A stretch of DNA of 64,000 nt from Streptomyces sp. NRRL B-3428 (lineage in GTDB: Bacteria; Actinomycetota; Actinomycetes; Streptomycetales; Streptomycetaceae), in NCBI GenBank assembly GCA_000721375.1, contig JOGW01000022.1:1-64000 (forward strand). Direction: 5' to 3'. The notes below the pieces were generated by a model that was not told the DNA's origin, searched no databases, and worked only from the letters and a program-made list of their open reading frames with translations. Made by a program: the position numbers and the translations under genes. Below, piece after piece: positions 1 to 8,390 of the stretch. The first letter of the stretch is position 1; the number at the start of each line of letters is the position of its first letter.

Positions 1-30
1 CCATGCGTCCTCCAAGGGGACTCGAAGCCG

Positions 31-51
31 GTTCCCGCACGGTGCGGGAAC
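31..51. terminator. Hairpin, probable transcription terminator
   Basis: A perfect 9-bp stem (gttcccgca / tgcgggaac) closes on a 3-base loop. With the larger palindrome at 93-120 it forms a double hairpin downstream of the minus-strand rpoA copy. No U-tract is visible, which is usual for Streptomyces terminators. Confidence 0.5.
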
Positions 52-92
52 TCGGAGGTGATCGTCCTGGCCCTCAGACGCTGAACAGCAAG

Positions 93-120
93 ACGCCCGT
101 GAACTCGAGTTCACGGGCGT
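93..120. terminator. 28-bp perfect palindrome, probable terminator
   Basis: The two 14-base arms (acgcccgtgaactc / gagttcacgggcgt) are perfect inverted repeats meeting at a ctcgag centre. It lies about 125 bp past the stop codon of the minus-strand alpha subunit gene, a natural terminator position. A regulatory palindrome cannot be excluded. Confidence 0.6.
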
Positions 121-246
121 TACTTCGGAACCATGACTGCTGGCGCTGAGAGTACACGGATCGTCGCCGATCCCACACGGGCAGTGCCATGTTGTGGCTC
201 TCACGTCATGAGCCGGCCCCGGCTTTCCCAAAGAAGACGGGCGCGC

Positions 247-1269
247 TCAGTACTGCTCGGTGGCGATGAACTGGCCGTCTGCCGTGTTGTCGGCGTAGGT
301 GTCGGTGTAGGTGGTGGCGGGGTCGAAGCCGGCCGGGCTGTCCTTGAGCGCAAGTCCCATGTCGGCAAGTTTTGCCTTGACCTCGTCGATGGACTTGGCG
401 CCGAAGTTGCGCACGTCGAGGAGGTCGGCTTCGGAGCGGCCGATGAGTTCTCCGACGGTGTGGATGCCCTCGCGCTTGAGGCAGTTGTAGGAACGGACGG
501 TGAGGTCGAGTTCCTCGATGGGCTGGATCAGGTCGGCGGCGAGGGCGGCGTCGACGGGGGAGGGGCCCATGTCGATGCCCTCGGCGTCGATGTTCAGCTC
601 GCGCGCGAGACCGAACAGCTCGACCAGCGTCTTGCCGGCGGACGCGATGGCGTCGCGGGGGCGCATGGCCTGCTTGGTTTCGATATCGACGATGAGTTTG
701 TCGAAGTCGGTGCGCTGCTCGACTCGGGTGGCCTCGACCTTGTATGTGACCTTGAGCACCGGCGAGTAGATGGAGTCGACCGGAATACGGCCGATCTCCT
801 GGGCCACCTGCGTGTTCTGCACGGCGGAGACGTAACCGCGGCCGCGTTGCACGGTGAGTTCCATCTCCAGCTTGCCCTTGCCGTTCAGCGTGGCCAGCAC
901 CAGGTCGGGGTTGTGGATCTCGACACCGGCCGGCGGAGCGATGTCGGCGGCGGTGACCGGGCCGGGGCCCTGCTTGCGCAGATACATGATCACCGGCTCG
1001 TCGTGCTCGGACGACAGATCCAGCTGCTTGATGTTCAAGATCAGGTCGGTGACGTCTTCCTTGACCCCGGCCACCGTGGTGAACTCGTGCAGCACCCCGT
1101 CGACCCGGATGTCGGTCACAGCGGCACCGGGGATCGAGGACAGCAGGGTGCGGCGCAGGGAGTTGCCGAGGGTGTAACCGAAGCCCGGCTCCAACGGTTC
1201 GATCACGAACCGGGAGCGGAACTCGTCGACGACCTCTTCGGTCAGCGAGGGGCGCTGAGCAATAAGCAC
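247..1269 (-). CDS. rpoA: DNA-directed RNA polymerase alpha subunit, first paralogue
   Basis: Complete 340-residue alpha subunit, which dimerises through its N-terminal domain to nucleate polymerase assembly and contacts UP elements and activators through its C-terminal domain. The start [17 protein letters not shown], the N-terminal assembly domain and the C-terminal domain are all intact. The C-terminal domain keeps the DNA-contact cluster ([14 protein letters not shown]; equivalents of E. coli R265, N268, G296, K298, S299). The start is GTG with GGGAGG nine bases upstream. The usual neighbours (rpsK, rpsD, rplQ) are absent and the gene looks monocistronic. A second complete copy, roughly 88-90 percent identical by eye, lies at 21494-22519 on the same strand. 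This copy differs in its linker ([11 protein letters not shown]) and acidic tail (ending FIATEQY). Whether a third, housekeeping copy exists cannot be seen here. Confidence 0.97.
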   Translation of the reverse strand: MLIAQRPSLTEEVVDEFRSRFVIEPLEPGFGYTLGNSLRRTLLSSIPGAAVTDIRVDGVLHEFTTVAGVKEDVTDLILNIKQLDLSSEHDEPVIMYLRKQGPGPVTAADIAPPAGVEIHNPDLVLATLNGKGKLEMELTVQRGRGYVSAVQNTQVAQEIGRIPVDSIYSPVLKVTYKVEATRVEQRTDFDKLIVDIETKQAMRPRDAIASAGKTLVELFGLARELNIDAEGIDMGPSPVDAALAADLIQPIEELDLTVRSYNCLKREGIHTVGELIGRSEADLLDVRNFGAKSIDEVKAKLADMGLALKDSPAGFDPATTYTDTYADNTADGQFIATEQY

Positions 1270-1298
1270 GAAGTGTTTCCTCCCTTGTCCGGCGTCCG

Positions 1299-1532
1299 CT
1301 ATTTGACGCCGCAGATCCTGTGCAGCGTACGCGGCCGAACCACCCAGCCACGACCACCCCGGCGCACCGCCGCGTCGCCCCGCGCGTCGGTGACCGTCCA
1401 GACCCGTCGCTCGCGGATGCCAACGACCAGTCGGCCGGACCCGGCGACGGTCAGTGCGGTCGCCACGACCGGAGCTCCGGCAACAGCCAGATGTGCGCGG
1501 CCGACACTGCGCTGGCCGAGTGACGACCGCAA
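1299..1532 (-). CDS. Possible small hypothetical protein upstream of rpoA
   Basis: A 77-codon reading frame ending 29 bases before the rpoA start, with fairly GC-rich third positions and a hydrophobic stretch around residues 13-33. I recognise no domain, and it could be chance in GC-rich DNA. If real, it would be co-transcribed with this rpoA copy. It is the only candidate in the roughly 300-base gap between rpoA and the gene at 1577. Confidence 0.25.
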   Translation of the reverse strand: MRSSLGQRSVGRAHLAVAGAPVVATALTVAGSGRLVVGIRERRVWTVTDARGDAAVRRGGRGWVVRPRTLHRICGVK

Positions 1533-1576
1533 CGTGTACGTCGGGCCCGCGGGTTCCGTACGGATAGCCTCAGCCC

Positions 1577-1828
1577 ATGCAGACCGCCCCCACCCGTTTC
1601 ACCGTCCTCCTCAAGCCCCAGTTGACGGACACCCACGACCATGTCGACCACGGCGGCGTGCTCCGCTCGGCCACCGTCGAAGCCACAGGTTCGACCGGCG
1701 CGAGCGGCTATCCCCGCTATGCGGGCGAGGGCATCGAGGCGGACATCGACCCGCAGACCCGCACGGTCGAGGCCATCACGGTCGACGGCGACGAGTTGCC
1801 GTACGGCTGGGTCGCCGAGCTCGGCTGA
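1577..1828 (+). CDS. Small hypothetical protein (83 aa)
   Basis: An 83-residue reading frame with strong GC bias at third positions, no membrane segment and no signal peptide. The sequence is rich in Thr, Asp and Glu with a GYPRYAGEGIEADID centre and ends PYGWVAELG. It looks like one of the small conserved cytoplasmic proteins of actinobacteria, but I do not recognise a family. It diverges from the rpoA copy. No strong ribosome binding site precedes the ATG. Confidence 0.55.
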   Translation: MQTAPTRFTVLLKPQLTDTHDHVDHGGVLRSATVEATGSTGASGYPRYAGEGIEADIDPQTRTVEAITVDGDELPYGWVAELG

Positions 1829-1994
1829 CCGGGCGGCCCCGGCGGGCCCCGATCAGTTCACGACGGAACGCCGCATCTCGATCGCCGTCCTGCTTGCGCG
1901 GAGCAGGACGGCAGGCGTGGACTCGGGCCGCGGGCATGCAGGTGCATGCGGAACTCGGTTGTCGACGGCTCCGGGCTGTTGGCACGATCGCGAA

Positions 1995-2438
1995 GTGAGC
2001 GGACACACAGACGGGTTGGCCGGGTGGGGGCGCTCGGTTTTCGAGCGGCAGCGGCTACCGGTGGAGTGGGCGGGCAAGGTTCTGGAGTCCGTCTCGGTAC
2101 ATCTGGGCAAGTCTGCCGAGATCGAGGCCGCGGTGGCGCTCGCGGCAGACCGCACACAATGGCCCACGGGCCGTGCCGTGTTCGACGAGATCCGTCGTCG
2201 AGGACTCGCGCCGAACCAGCCCTTCACGGCCGCGGAAAGTCTGTACTTCCGGCTCGCGGAACTGGTGGCCAAGCTTGCCCACACCGCGGCTGGGCCGCCT
2301 CCGCCCTTCGACTATCACGCAGGGTGGCAGGTGGGGCCGATCGCCTACCGATTGGCGGCAGAGGTCGGCGACCCGGCTCTGCGTGACCACGTGGCTGCTG
2401 CACTTGGTGATTGGCCGGATCGCCCTGATCCCGCATGA
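1995..2438 (+). CDS. Hypothetical protein (147 aa)
   Basis: The reading frame is open from 1641, but that part overlaps the upstream gene. The GTG at 1995 gives a 147-residue product starting MSGHTDGLAGWGRS and is the likeliest start. The protein is soluble, mixed alpha-helical, with no motif I recognise. Its C-terminal half contains two short helical segments rich in Ala, Leu and Tyr. No function is assigned. The following 245 bases, up to 2683, hold nothing I can support. Confidence 0.5.
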   Translation: MSGHTDGLAGWGRSVFERQRLPVEWAGKVLESVSVHLGKSAEIEAAVALAADRTQWPTGRAVFDEIRRRGLAPNQPFTAAESLYFRLAELVAKLAHTAAGPPPPFDYHAGWQVGPIAYRLAAEVGDPALRDHVAAALGDWPDRPDPA

Positions 2439-2683
2439 TCTTCTGGTGGGCCGGGCGGCCGACGTGCTTTCCCCGTGCTCGAAACGCGAGCACGCGCCAA
2501 GTCGCGGAGACCGCTGGGTGCTGATCGTGGATGCCGACGTCGTGCCGGAGCAAGCGGTGGCCCCGCAAGAGCTTCCCGACGCCGTCCCGACCAACAGCGT
2601 TCCCTTACGCGCCGTGTCCGCCGGCACCAGAAGGCGCTGCCGCAAGAATGGTCTCGGCGGCAGCGCCGGTCAGGGCAGGGGCG

Positions 2684-3220
2684 TCAGCTGCAGGTGCGGT
2701 AGTTGTAGCCGGCCATGCGGTCGTTGCCGGCGCGATCGGGGAAGTGGTAGCGGCCTTCGGCGTCGCGGCTGATGGCGACGTCGTACTTCGTCCCGTCGAA
2801 GGCGTCGACCTTGCCGTCGCCGCTCCAGTCACGGAGCCCGGCGGCCGCGTAGCGGAAGGTGTCCTTGCCGACGATGCCGTCGACGGTCAAGACGCCCTCC
2901 CCGAACTTCGCCTGCCACGTCTTGGTGGCGGCGACGGTCTGTGAGCCGTAGACGCCGTCGATCTCCGAGGAAGCGATGATGCCGTCCGCCCAGAGGATCT
3001 TCTGCCACAGGCAGGTGGCGTTGGAGGAGGTGTTCGTGGAGGTGGACAGGATGCCCTCGTCGCCGAAGTCGTCGCGGAAGTCGCCGCCGCCCGCGACGTA
3101 GGCGTTGCCGTTGTAGCTGTTGGCCGCTGCGGCAGGGGAGGTACCGAAGGCGAGAGTGGCCGCGGTGAGCGCGCCGATCGTGGCGGCCATGAGCTTGGCC
3201 CGCTGTATGTGGAGAGCCAT
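2684..3220 (-). CDS. Secreted peptidoglycan-binding-domain protein
   Basis: 178 residues from an ATG preceded by a good GGAGG site. Residues 1-33 form a signal peptide (MALHIQRAKLM, hydrophobic core, cleavage after SPAAAA). The mature part carries a peptidoglycan-binding-1-like fold: a CLWQKILWADG helix, then EIDGVYGSQTVAATKTWQAKFG and VDGIVGKDTFRYA, the repeat pattern by which such domains hold cell-wall glycopeptide. It ends in a cysteine that could pair with the one in CLWQK. There is no catalytic domain, so it is a binding or structural exoprotein rather than an amidase. Confidence 0.75.
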   Translation of the reverse strand: MALHIQRAKLMAATIGALTAATLAFGTSPAAAANSYNGNAYVAGGGDFRDDFGDEGILSTSTNTSSNATCLWQKILWADGIIASSEIDGVYGSQTVAATKTWQAKFGEGVLTVDGIVGKDTFRYAAAGLRDWSGDGKVDAFDGTKYDVAISRDAEGRYHFPDRAGNDRMAGYNYRTCS

Positions 3221-3636
3221 GTGTTCCTCCTGGAGTGCTGTCGCCGCCATGCCGGACGGGACGAGGTTCGCTGCTGGTCGCGCAGGAGCCTCACAGCCGG
3301 ACGCGCCCGTGTCGTTGGGCTGGCACGCCAACAGATTGGCGTGGGGCGCCATCGCCTGCACGGCCGCTGCACGGCCGCGCAAAGCTCACGCCGCACAGGG
3401 GACCGATGGGCCGCCAGCGGTGTTCCGAGCGGGAACATCGGCCCGCCTTTGTCCTGGCAGTGGAGAAAGAAACGAGTGTGCGCGCCGAAGGGCTTCCCGT
3501 CTCGGACCAAGGCCGCTAACTTCCTGAAATGGACCGGTCAACTCATACGAGTGCCGGCCCACCATGGCGCGACGGCGCGCGCCCAGCTCTCCCTGCCCGT
3601 CCTGTTCAGGAATTCACCCCCCAACGGGAGGCACCC
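3221..3636. other. Divergent intergenic region
   Basis: About 415 bases between the minus-strand peptidoglycan-binding protein and the plus-strand sugar-dehydrogenase gene. It must hold both promoters, but I see no clear consensus or operator. Short open frames here have no ribosome binding sites or recognisable homology. Confidence 0.4.
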
Positions 3637-6501
3637 GTGCGCACACGCACGTCCAGATCCAAGAGAGCCCCGAGACATTCCGGATCGCGCCGCGTGCTGG
3701 CGCTGCTCGCGCCGGTCCTGCTCGCGGCCGGCGCCCTGAGCCCGGTCGCGGTGGCCGCGCAGGACACCCAACAGGCCGCGCTGGCCGAGGAGTTCCAGCA
3801 GGTCACGTTGGCCAAGGGGGTCGCCGAGACGGGCGAGCCCATGACCATGGCCGTACTGCCCGACCGCTCCGTGCTGCACACCTCGCGCGACGGCACGCTG
3901 CGGCTGACGGACGCCGCCGGGACCACGAAGGTGGCCGGCAAGCTCGAGGTCTACAGCCATGACGAGGAGGGTTTGCAAGGCGTCGGTGTCGACCCCGCCT
4001 TCGCCTCCAACCGGTTTGTGTTCCTGTACTACGCACCGAAGTTGAGCACCCCCGCGGGCGACGCCCCGGCCGACGGCGCGGCCGCGGACTTCGCCCCGTT
4101 CGACGGGGTGAACCGCCTGTCGCGGTTCGTCCTCAAGCAGGACGGCACGCTCGATCTGGCCAGCGAGAAGAAGATCCTCGACGTACCCGCCTCACGCGGC
4201 ATCTGCTGCCACGTCGGCGGCGACATCGACTTCGACCAGGCCGGCAACCTCTACCTGTCGACCGGCGACGACACCAACCCGTTCGCCTCGGACGGCTACA
4301 CACCGATCGACGAGCGCGCCACCCGCAACCCCGCCTACGACGCCCAGCGCAGCGCCGGCAACACCAACGACCTGCGCGGCAAGATTCTCCGTATCAAGGT
4401 CAACGCGGACGGCTCGTACTCCGCGCCGGCCGGCAACCTGTTCGCGCCCGGCACCGCGAAGACCCGCTCCGAGATCTACGCGATGGGCTTTCGCAATCCG
4501 TTCCGCATGAGCGTCGACAAGGCCACAGGCATCGTCTACGTAGGCGACTACGGCCCCGACGCCGGAACCGCCAGCGCCACCCGCGGGCCGGCAGGACAGG
4601 TGGAGTTCGCGCGGGTCACCAAGGCCGGCAACTTCGGCTGGCCGTACTGCACCGGCAAGAACGACGCGTACGTGGACTACAACTTCGCCACCGCCACCTC
4701 CGGCGCGAAGTTCGACTGCGCCGCGCCGAAGAACACCTCTCCGCGCAACACCGGTCTCACCGACCTGCCACCGGCCCAGGCGGCCTGGATCCCGTACGAC
4801 GGCGGTTCGGTGCCCGAGTTCGGCTCCGGATCCGAGTCACCCATGGGCGGGCCCGTCTACCGCTACGACGCCGCCTCCACCTCGGACGTGAAGTTCCCGC
4901 AGTCCTACGACGGGAACTTCTTCGCCGGTGAGTTCGGCCGCCGCTGGATCAAGCGGATCGTGCAGGCGGGCGACGGGACGGTGCAGTCCATCAACGCCTT
5001 CCCGTGGGCCGGCACCCAGGTGATGGACATGGCCTTCGGCCCGGACGGTGCGCTGTACGTCCTCGACTACGGCACGGGCTACTTCAACGGCGACGCCAAC
5101 TCCGCGCTGTACCGCATCGAGCACGTCACCGGCGGCCACGCACCCGTGGCCCAGGCCAAGGCGAACATCACCTCCGGCAAGGCACCGCTCGCGGTGACCT
5201 TCTCCTCCGCCGGCACTTCCGACGCGGACGGCGACGCACTGACGTACGCATGGACGTTCGGTGACGGCGGGACGTCCACCGCCGCGAACCCCTCGCACGC
5301 CTACACGACCAACGGCCAGTACACGGCGACCCTCAAGGCGACGGACCCGTCCGGCAAGTCGGGGACCGCGTCGGTACAGATCACCGTCGGCAACACGGCG
5401 CCCACGGTCCGGGTCGACATGCCGCTGGACGGCGCGATCTACGACTTCGGCGCCGCGATCCCGTTCAAGGTGACGGTGACCGATCCCGAGGATGGCACGA
5501 TCGACTGCACCAAGGTCAAGGTCAACTTCATCGTCGGCCACGACAGCCACGGTCACCCGCAGACCTCGGCCACCGGCTGCACCGGCACCCTGCAGACCCT
5601 GGCCGACGGCGAACACGACCCGAACGCGAACATATTCGGGGTCATCGACGCCGAATACACCGACAAGGGCGCGAACGGCCAGCCCGCGCTCACCACCCAC
5701 GACCAGCGCGTCGTCCAGCCCAGCCATCGCCAGGGCGAGCACTACTCGACGTCCTCGGGCGTCCAGGTCGTCAGCCACGCCCCGGCGCACGGCGGCAAGA
5801 CCGTCGGCTACATCGAGAACGGCGACTGGATCGCCTTCACCCCGTACGCCCTGGCCAATGCCACCAAGTTCACCGCGCGCGTCTCCTCCGCGGGCGTCGG
5901 CGGCACCATCGAAGTCCGGGCGGGATCGGCCACGGGCACCCTGCTCGGCACGGCGACCGTCCCGGTGACCGGCGGCTGGGAGACCTTCCAGGACGTCACG
6001 GCCAACCTGAGCAACCAGCCCGCCGCGTCGACGACCCTCTACCTCGTCTTCAAGGGAGCCGCCGGCTCACTCTTCGACGTCGACGAGTACGCCTTCACCA
6101 CAGGTACCCCCACCGCCCGGACAGGCGCCGTGAAGGGAGTCAACAGCAAGTGCCTGGATGTGCGCAGCGGTGCGAGCGCGGACGGGACGCAGATTCAGAT
6201 CTACACCTGCAACAGCTCGGCGGCCCAGCAGTGGACCGTGGGTGCGGCCGACCAGACGTTCCGCGCGCTGGGCAAGTGCCTTGACGTGTCGGGTGGCGGC
6301 AGCGCGGACGGCACGAAGATCCAGCTGTATACGTGCAACGGCTCCGGAGCGCAGAAGTGGGCTCCGCAGGCGGACGGAACGGTCCGTAACCCGCAGTCGG
6401 CGAAGTGCCTGGACGCATCCGGCGGCACCTGGAACGACAGCACACCGGTCCACCTGTGGACCTGCCATGCCGAAGCCAACCAGAAATGGACCCTGCCGTA
6501 G
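3637..6501 (+). CDS. Secreted glucose/sorbosone dehydrogenase-like protein with PKD, CBM6-like and ricin-type lectin domains
   Basis: 954 residues from the GTG at 3637 (GGGAG just upstream); an in-frame start at 3529 would add 36 residues. A twin-arginine-like basic start and hydrophobic core (about 1-42) form a signal peptide. Residues about 55-500 are a PQQ-type glucose/sorbosone dehydrogenase beta-propeller (DEEGLQGVGVDPAF, GDIDFDQAGNLYLSTGDD, MGFRNPFRMSVD). A PKD domain follows at about 501-585 (YAWTFGDGGTS), then a linker domain, a CBM6-like carbohydrate-binding region at about 700-820, and a ricin-type (QxW) lectin at about 827-954. The protein probably oxidises or binds carbohydrate outside the cell. 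It lies 22 bases upstream of the ThuA/DUF1080 gene, whose lectin tail is nearly identical, so the two probably act on the same polymer. True PQQ dependence is inferred only. Confidence 0.88.
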   Translation: MRTRTSRSKRAPRHSGSRRVLALLAPVLLAAGALSPVAVAAQDTQQAALAEEFQQVTLAKGVAETGEPMTMAVLPDRSVLHTSRDGTLRLTDAAGTTKVAGKLEVYSHDEEGLQGVGVDPAFASNRFVFLYYAPKLSTPAGDAPADGAAADFAPFDGVNRLSRFVLKQDGTLDLASEKKILDVPASRGICCHVGGDIDFDQAGNLYLSTGDDTNPFASDGYTPIDERATRNPAYDAQRSAGNTNDLRGKILRIKVNADGSYSAPAGNLFAPGTAKTRSEIYAMGFRNPFRMSVDKATGIVYVGDYGPDAGTASATRGPAGQVEFARVTKAGNFGWPYCTGKNDAYVDYNFATATSGAKFDCAAPKNTSPRNTGLTDLPPAQAAWIPYDGGSVPEFGSGSESPMGGPVYRYDAASTSDVKFPQSYDGNFFAGEFGRRWIKRIVQAGDGTVQSINAFPWAGTQVMDMAFGPDGALYVLDYGTGYFNGDANSALYRIEHVTGGHAPVAQAKANITSGKAPLAVTFSSAGTSDADGDALTYAWTFGDGGTSTAANPSHAYTTNGQYTATLKATDPSGKSGTASVQITVGNTAPTVRVDMPLDGAIYDFGAAIPFKVTVTDPEDGTIDCTKVKVNFIVGHDSHGHPQTSATGCTGTLQTLADGEHDPNANIFGVIDAEYTDKGANGQPALTTHDQRVVQPSHRQGEHYSTSSGVQVVSHAPAHGGKTVGYIENGDWIAFTPYALANATKFTARVSSAGVGGTIEVRAGSATGTLLGTATVPVTGGWETFQDVTANLSNQPAASTTLYLVFKGAAGSLFDVDEYAFTTGTPTARTGAVKGVNSKCLDVRSGASADGTQIQIYTCNSSAAQQWTVGAADQTFRALGKCLDVSGGGSADGTKIQLYTCNGSGAQKWAPQADGTVRNPQSAKCLDASGGTWNDSTPVHLWTCHAEANQKWTLP
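6115..6501 (+). repeat. Direct repeat, copy 1: ricin-lectin coding module
   Basis: About 385 bases encoding the C-terminal QxW lectin of the sugar-dehydrogenase protein. The segment is nearly identical at nucleotide level to 7912-8299 in the next gene, far more similar than the rest of the two genes. This points to recent duplication or ongoing gene conversion. Confidence 0.85.
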
Positions 6502-6523
6502 CAGGACGGAGGTGGATCGCATC

Positions 6524-8299
6524 ATGCGTACGAAACTCTTCACCCGCTCCGCGGCGCGAACCCTGCTCGGACTGTGCGCGGGCGCCGCACTGCTCCTGAG
6601 CCCACAGGCCCTCGCCCAGCCCTCGCAGGGGACGGCTCCGGCCGCCGAGCAGCAGGCGCGCATCGCCGCCGACCCGGCGTACAAGGTGCTCGTCTTCTCC
6701 AAGACGGCGGGCTTCCGGCACTCCTCGATCGACGAGGGCATCACGGCGCTGCGCTCGCTCGGCGCGGCGAACAACTTCACCGTGGACGCCACCGAGAACG
6801 CCGCGGCCTTCACCACCGGCAACCTCGGCCAGTACAAGGCGGTCGTGTTCCTCTCGACGACCGGCGACGTCCTCGACAGCACACAGCAGACCGCGTTTGA
6901 GACCTACATCAAGGGCGGCGGCGGATACGTCGGCATCCACGCGGCCGCCGACACCGAGTACGACTGGCCCTTCTACGAGGGTCTGGCCGGGGCGCTGTTC
7001 CAGTCGCATCCGGCGATCCAGCAGGCGACGGTGAAGGTCGAGGACCGCGCGCACGACGCCACGGCCCATCTGCCGACGACCTGGCAGCGCACCGACGAGT
7101 GGTACAACTACCGCTCCAATCCGCGCACTTTGGCCCATGTACTGGCCTCGCTCGACGAGTCCAGCTACTCCGGCGGCAGCATGTCCGGCGACCATCCGAT
7201 CGCCTGGTGCAAGGACTACCAGGGCGGCCGGGCCTTCTACACCGGCGGCGGCCACACCGAAGGCTCCTATACGGAGGCGGCGTTCACCCGCCATGTCCTC
7301 GGCGGCATCCGCTGGGCAGCCGGTATGACCGAGGCCGACTGCCGCGCGGAGACCGGCTACACCTCCCTGTTCAACGGCTCCTCGACCACCGGCTGGAAAC
7401 AGGCGGGCCCCGGCGGCTTCACCCTCTCCGACGCCACCCTCACCTCGCACGACGGCCTCGGCATGCTCTGGTACAACGCCAAGGAGTTCACCGGCGACTA
7501 CTCCCTGAAGCTCGACTGGCGCATGGCCGGCGACGACAACTCCGGTGTCTTCGTGGGCTTCCCGGCCTCCGACGACCCCTGGTCGGCGGTGAACAACGGC
7601 TACGAGATCCAGATCGACGCCACGGACACCGCGGACCGCACCACGGGTTCGGTGTACGGCTTCAAGTCGGCCGATCTCGCGGCACGCGACGCGGCCCTGA
7701 ACCCGCCGGGGGAGTGGAACACCTACGAGATCCGCGTCACCGGCGAACGGCTCGAGGTGTTCCTCAACGGCCGGAAGATCAACGACTTCACCAACACCGA
7801 TCCGGCCCGCAGCCTCAAGCAGGGCCACATCGGCCTGCAGAACCACGGGACCGGTGACGACGTCGCCTTCCGCAACATCCGCATCAAACAGTCGGGCACA
7901 CCGGACCCGACCCCGCGAACGGGTGCGGTGAAGGGAGTCAACGGCAAGTGCCTAGATGTGCGCAGCGGGTCGAGCGCGGACGGTACGCAGATCCAGATCT
8001 ACACCTGCAACAGCTCGGCGGCCCAGCTGTGGACCGTGGGTGCGGCCGACCAGACGTTCCGGGCGCTCGGCAAGTGCCTTGACGTGTCGTGTGGCGGCAG
8101 CGCGGACGGGACGAAGATCCAGCTGTACACGTGCAACGGCTCCGGAGCGCAGAAGTGGGCTCCGCAGGCGGACGGCACGGTCCGTAACCCGCAGTCGGCG
8201 AAGTGCCTGGACGCATCCGGCGGCACCTGGAACGACAGCACACCGGTCCATCTGTGGACCTGTCACACCGGCCCGAACCAGAAATGGACCCTGCCGTAA
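6524..8299 (+). CDS. Secreted ThuA-domain / DUF1080 protein with ricin-type lectin tail
   Basis: 591 residues from the ATG at 6524, with GGAGG upstream. A signal peptide covers about 1-33. Residues about 45-270 are a ThuA-like (trehalose-utilisation, class I amidotransferase-like) domain: VLVFSKTAGFRHSSIDEGI, GGGYVGIHAAADTEYDWPFY and GGGHTEGSY. Residues about 279-457 are a DUF1080 (3-keto-disaccharide hydrolase, jelly-roll) domain: YTSLFNGSSTTGWKQAGPGG, EFTGDYSLKLDWRM and GHIGLQNHG. A ricin-type lectin fills about 463-591. ThuA and DUF1080 proteins often accompany sugar oxidoreductases in 3-keto-sugar metabolism, which fits the upstream dehydrogenase. One lectin residue differs from its twin (DVSCGG in place of DVSGGG), leaving an odd cysteine. 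Confidence 0.88.
   Translation: MRTKLFTRSAARTLLGLCAGAALLLSPQALAQPSQGTAPAAEQQARIAADPAYKVLVFSKTAGFRHSSIDEGITALRSLGAANNFTVDATENAAAFTTGNLGQYKAVVFLSTTGDVLDSTQQTAFETYIKGGGGYVGIHAAADTEYDWPFYEGLAGALFQSHPAIQQATVKVEDRAHDATAHLPTTWQRTDEWYNYRSNPRTLAHVLASLDESSYSGGSMSGDHPIAWCKDYQGGRAFYTGGGHTEGSYTEAAFTRHVLGGIRWAAGMTEADCRAETGYTSLFNGSSTTGWKQAGPGGFTLSDATLTSHDGLGMLWYNAKEFTGDYSLKLDWRMAGDDNSGVFVGFPASDDPWSAVNNGYEIQIDATDTADRTTGSVYGFKSADLAARDAALNPPGEWNTYEIRVTGERLEVFLNGRKINDFTNTDPARSLKQGHIGLQNHGTGDDVAFRNIRIKQSGTPDPTPRTGAVKGVNGKCLDVRSGSSADGTQIQIYTCNSSAAQLWTVGAADQTFRALGKCLDVSCGGSADGTKIQLYTCNGSGAQKWAPQADGTVRNPQSAKCLDASGGTWNDSTPVHLWTCHTGPNQKWTLP
7912..8299 (+). repeat. Direct repeat, copy 2: ricin-lectin coding module
   Basis: Second copy of the lectin module at 6115-6501, about 1.8 kb apart in direct orientation. 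The last 380 bases differ at only scattered positions, mostly synonymous. Confidence 0.85.
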
Positions 8300-8319
8300 C
8301 CCAAGGAGCTAGGCATGTG

Positions 8320-8357
8320 GGCCGCGCCACGGGGTTCCACCACCCCGTGGCGCGGCC
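8320..8357. terminator. Strong hairpin, bidirectional terminator
   Basis: A perfect 15-bp GC-rich stem (ggccgcgccacgggg / ccccgtggcgcggcc) with an 8-base loop lies between two convergent genes, the ThuA/DUF1080 gene and the minus-strand NarK-type gene. It can serve both. Confidence 0.85.
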
Positions 8358-8390
8358 TTCGCGTCTGAACCGGTGGAGGGTGTGCGGTCC

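Noticed and set aside
1..60. Possible tRNA end near the left edge
   Set aside because: The hairpin at 31-51 resembles a tRNA arm, but no acceptor stem, anticodon arm or correct T-loop can be assembled on either strand.
133..1998. Long plus-strand open frame opposite the first rpoA copy
   Set aside because: It is antisense to a certain gene, its protein is a Val/Gly/Asp-rich shadow typical of GC-rich complementary reading, and it has no ribosome binding site.
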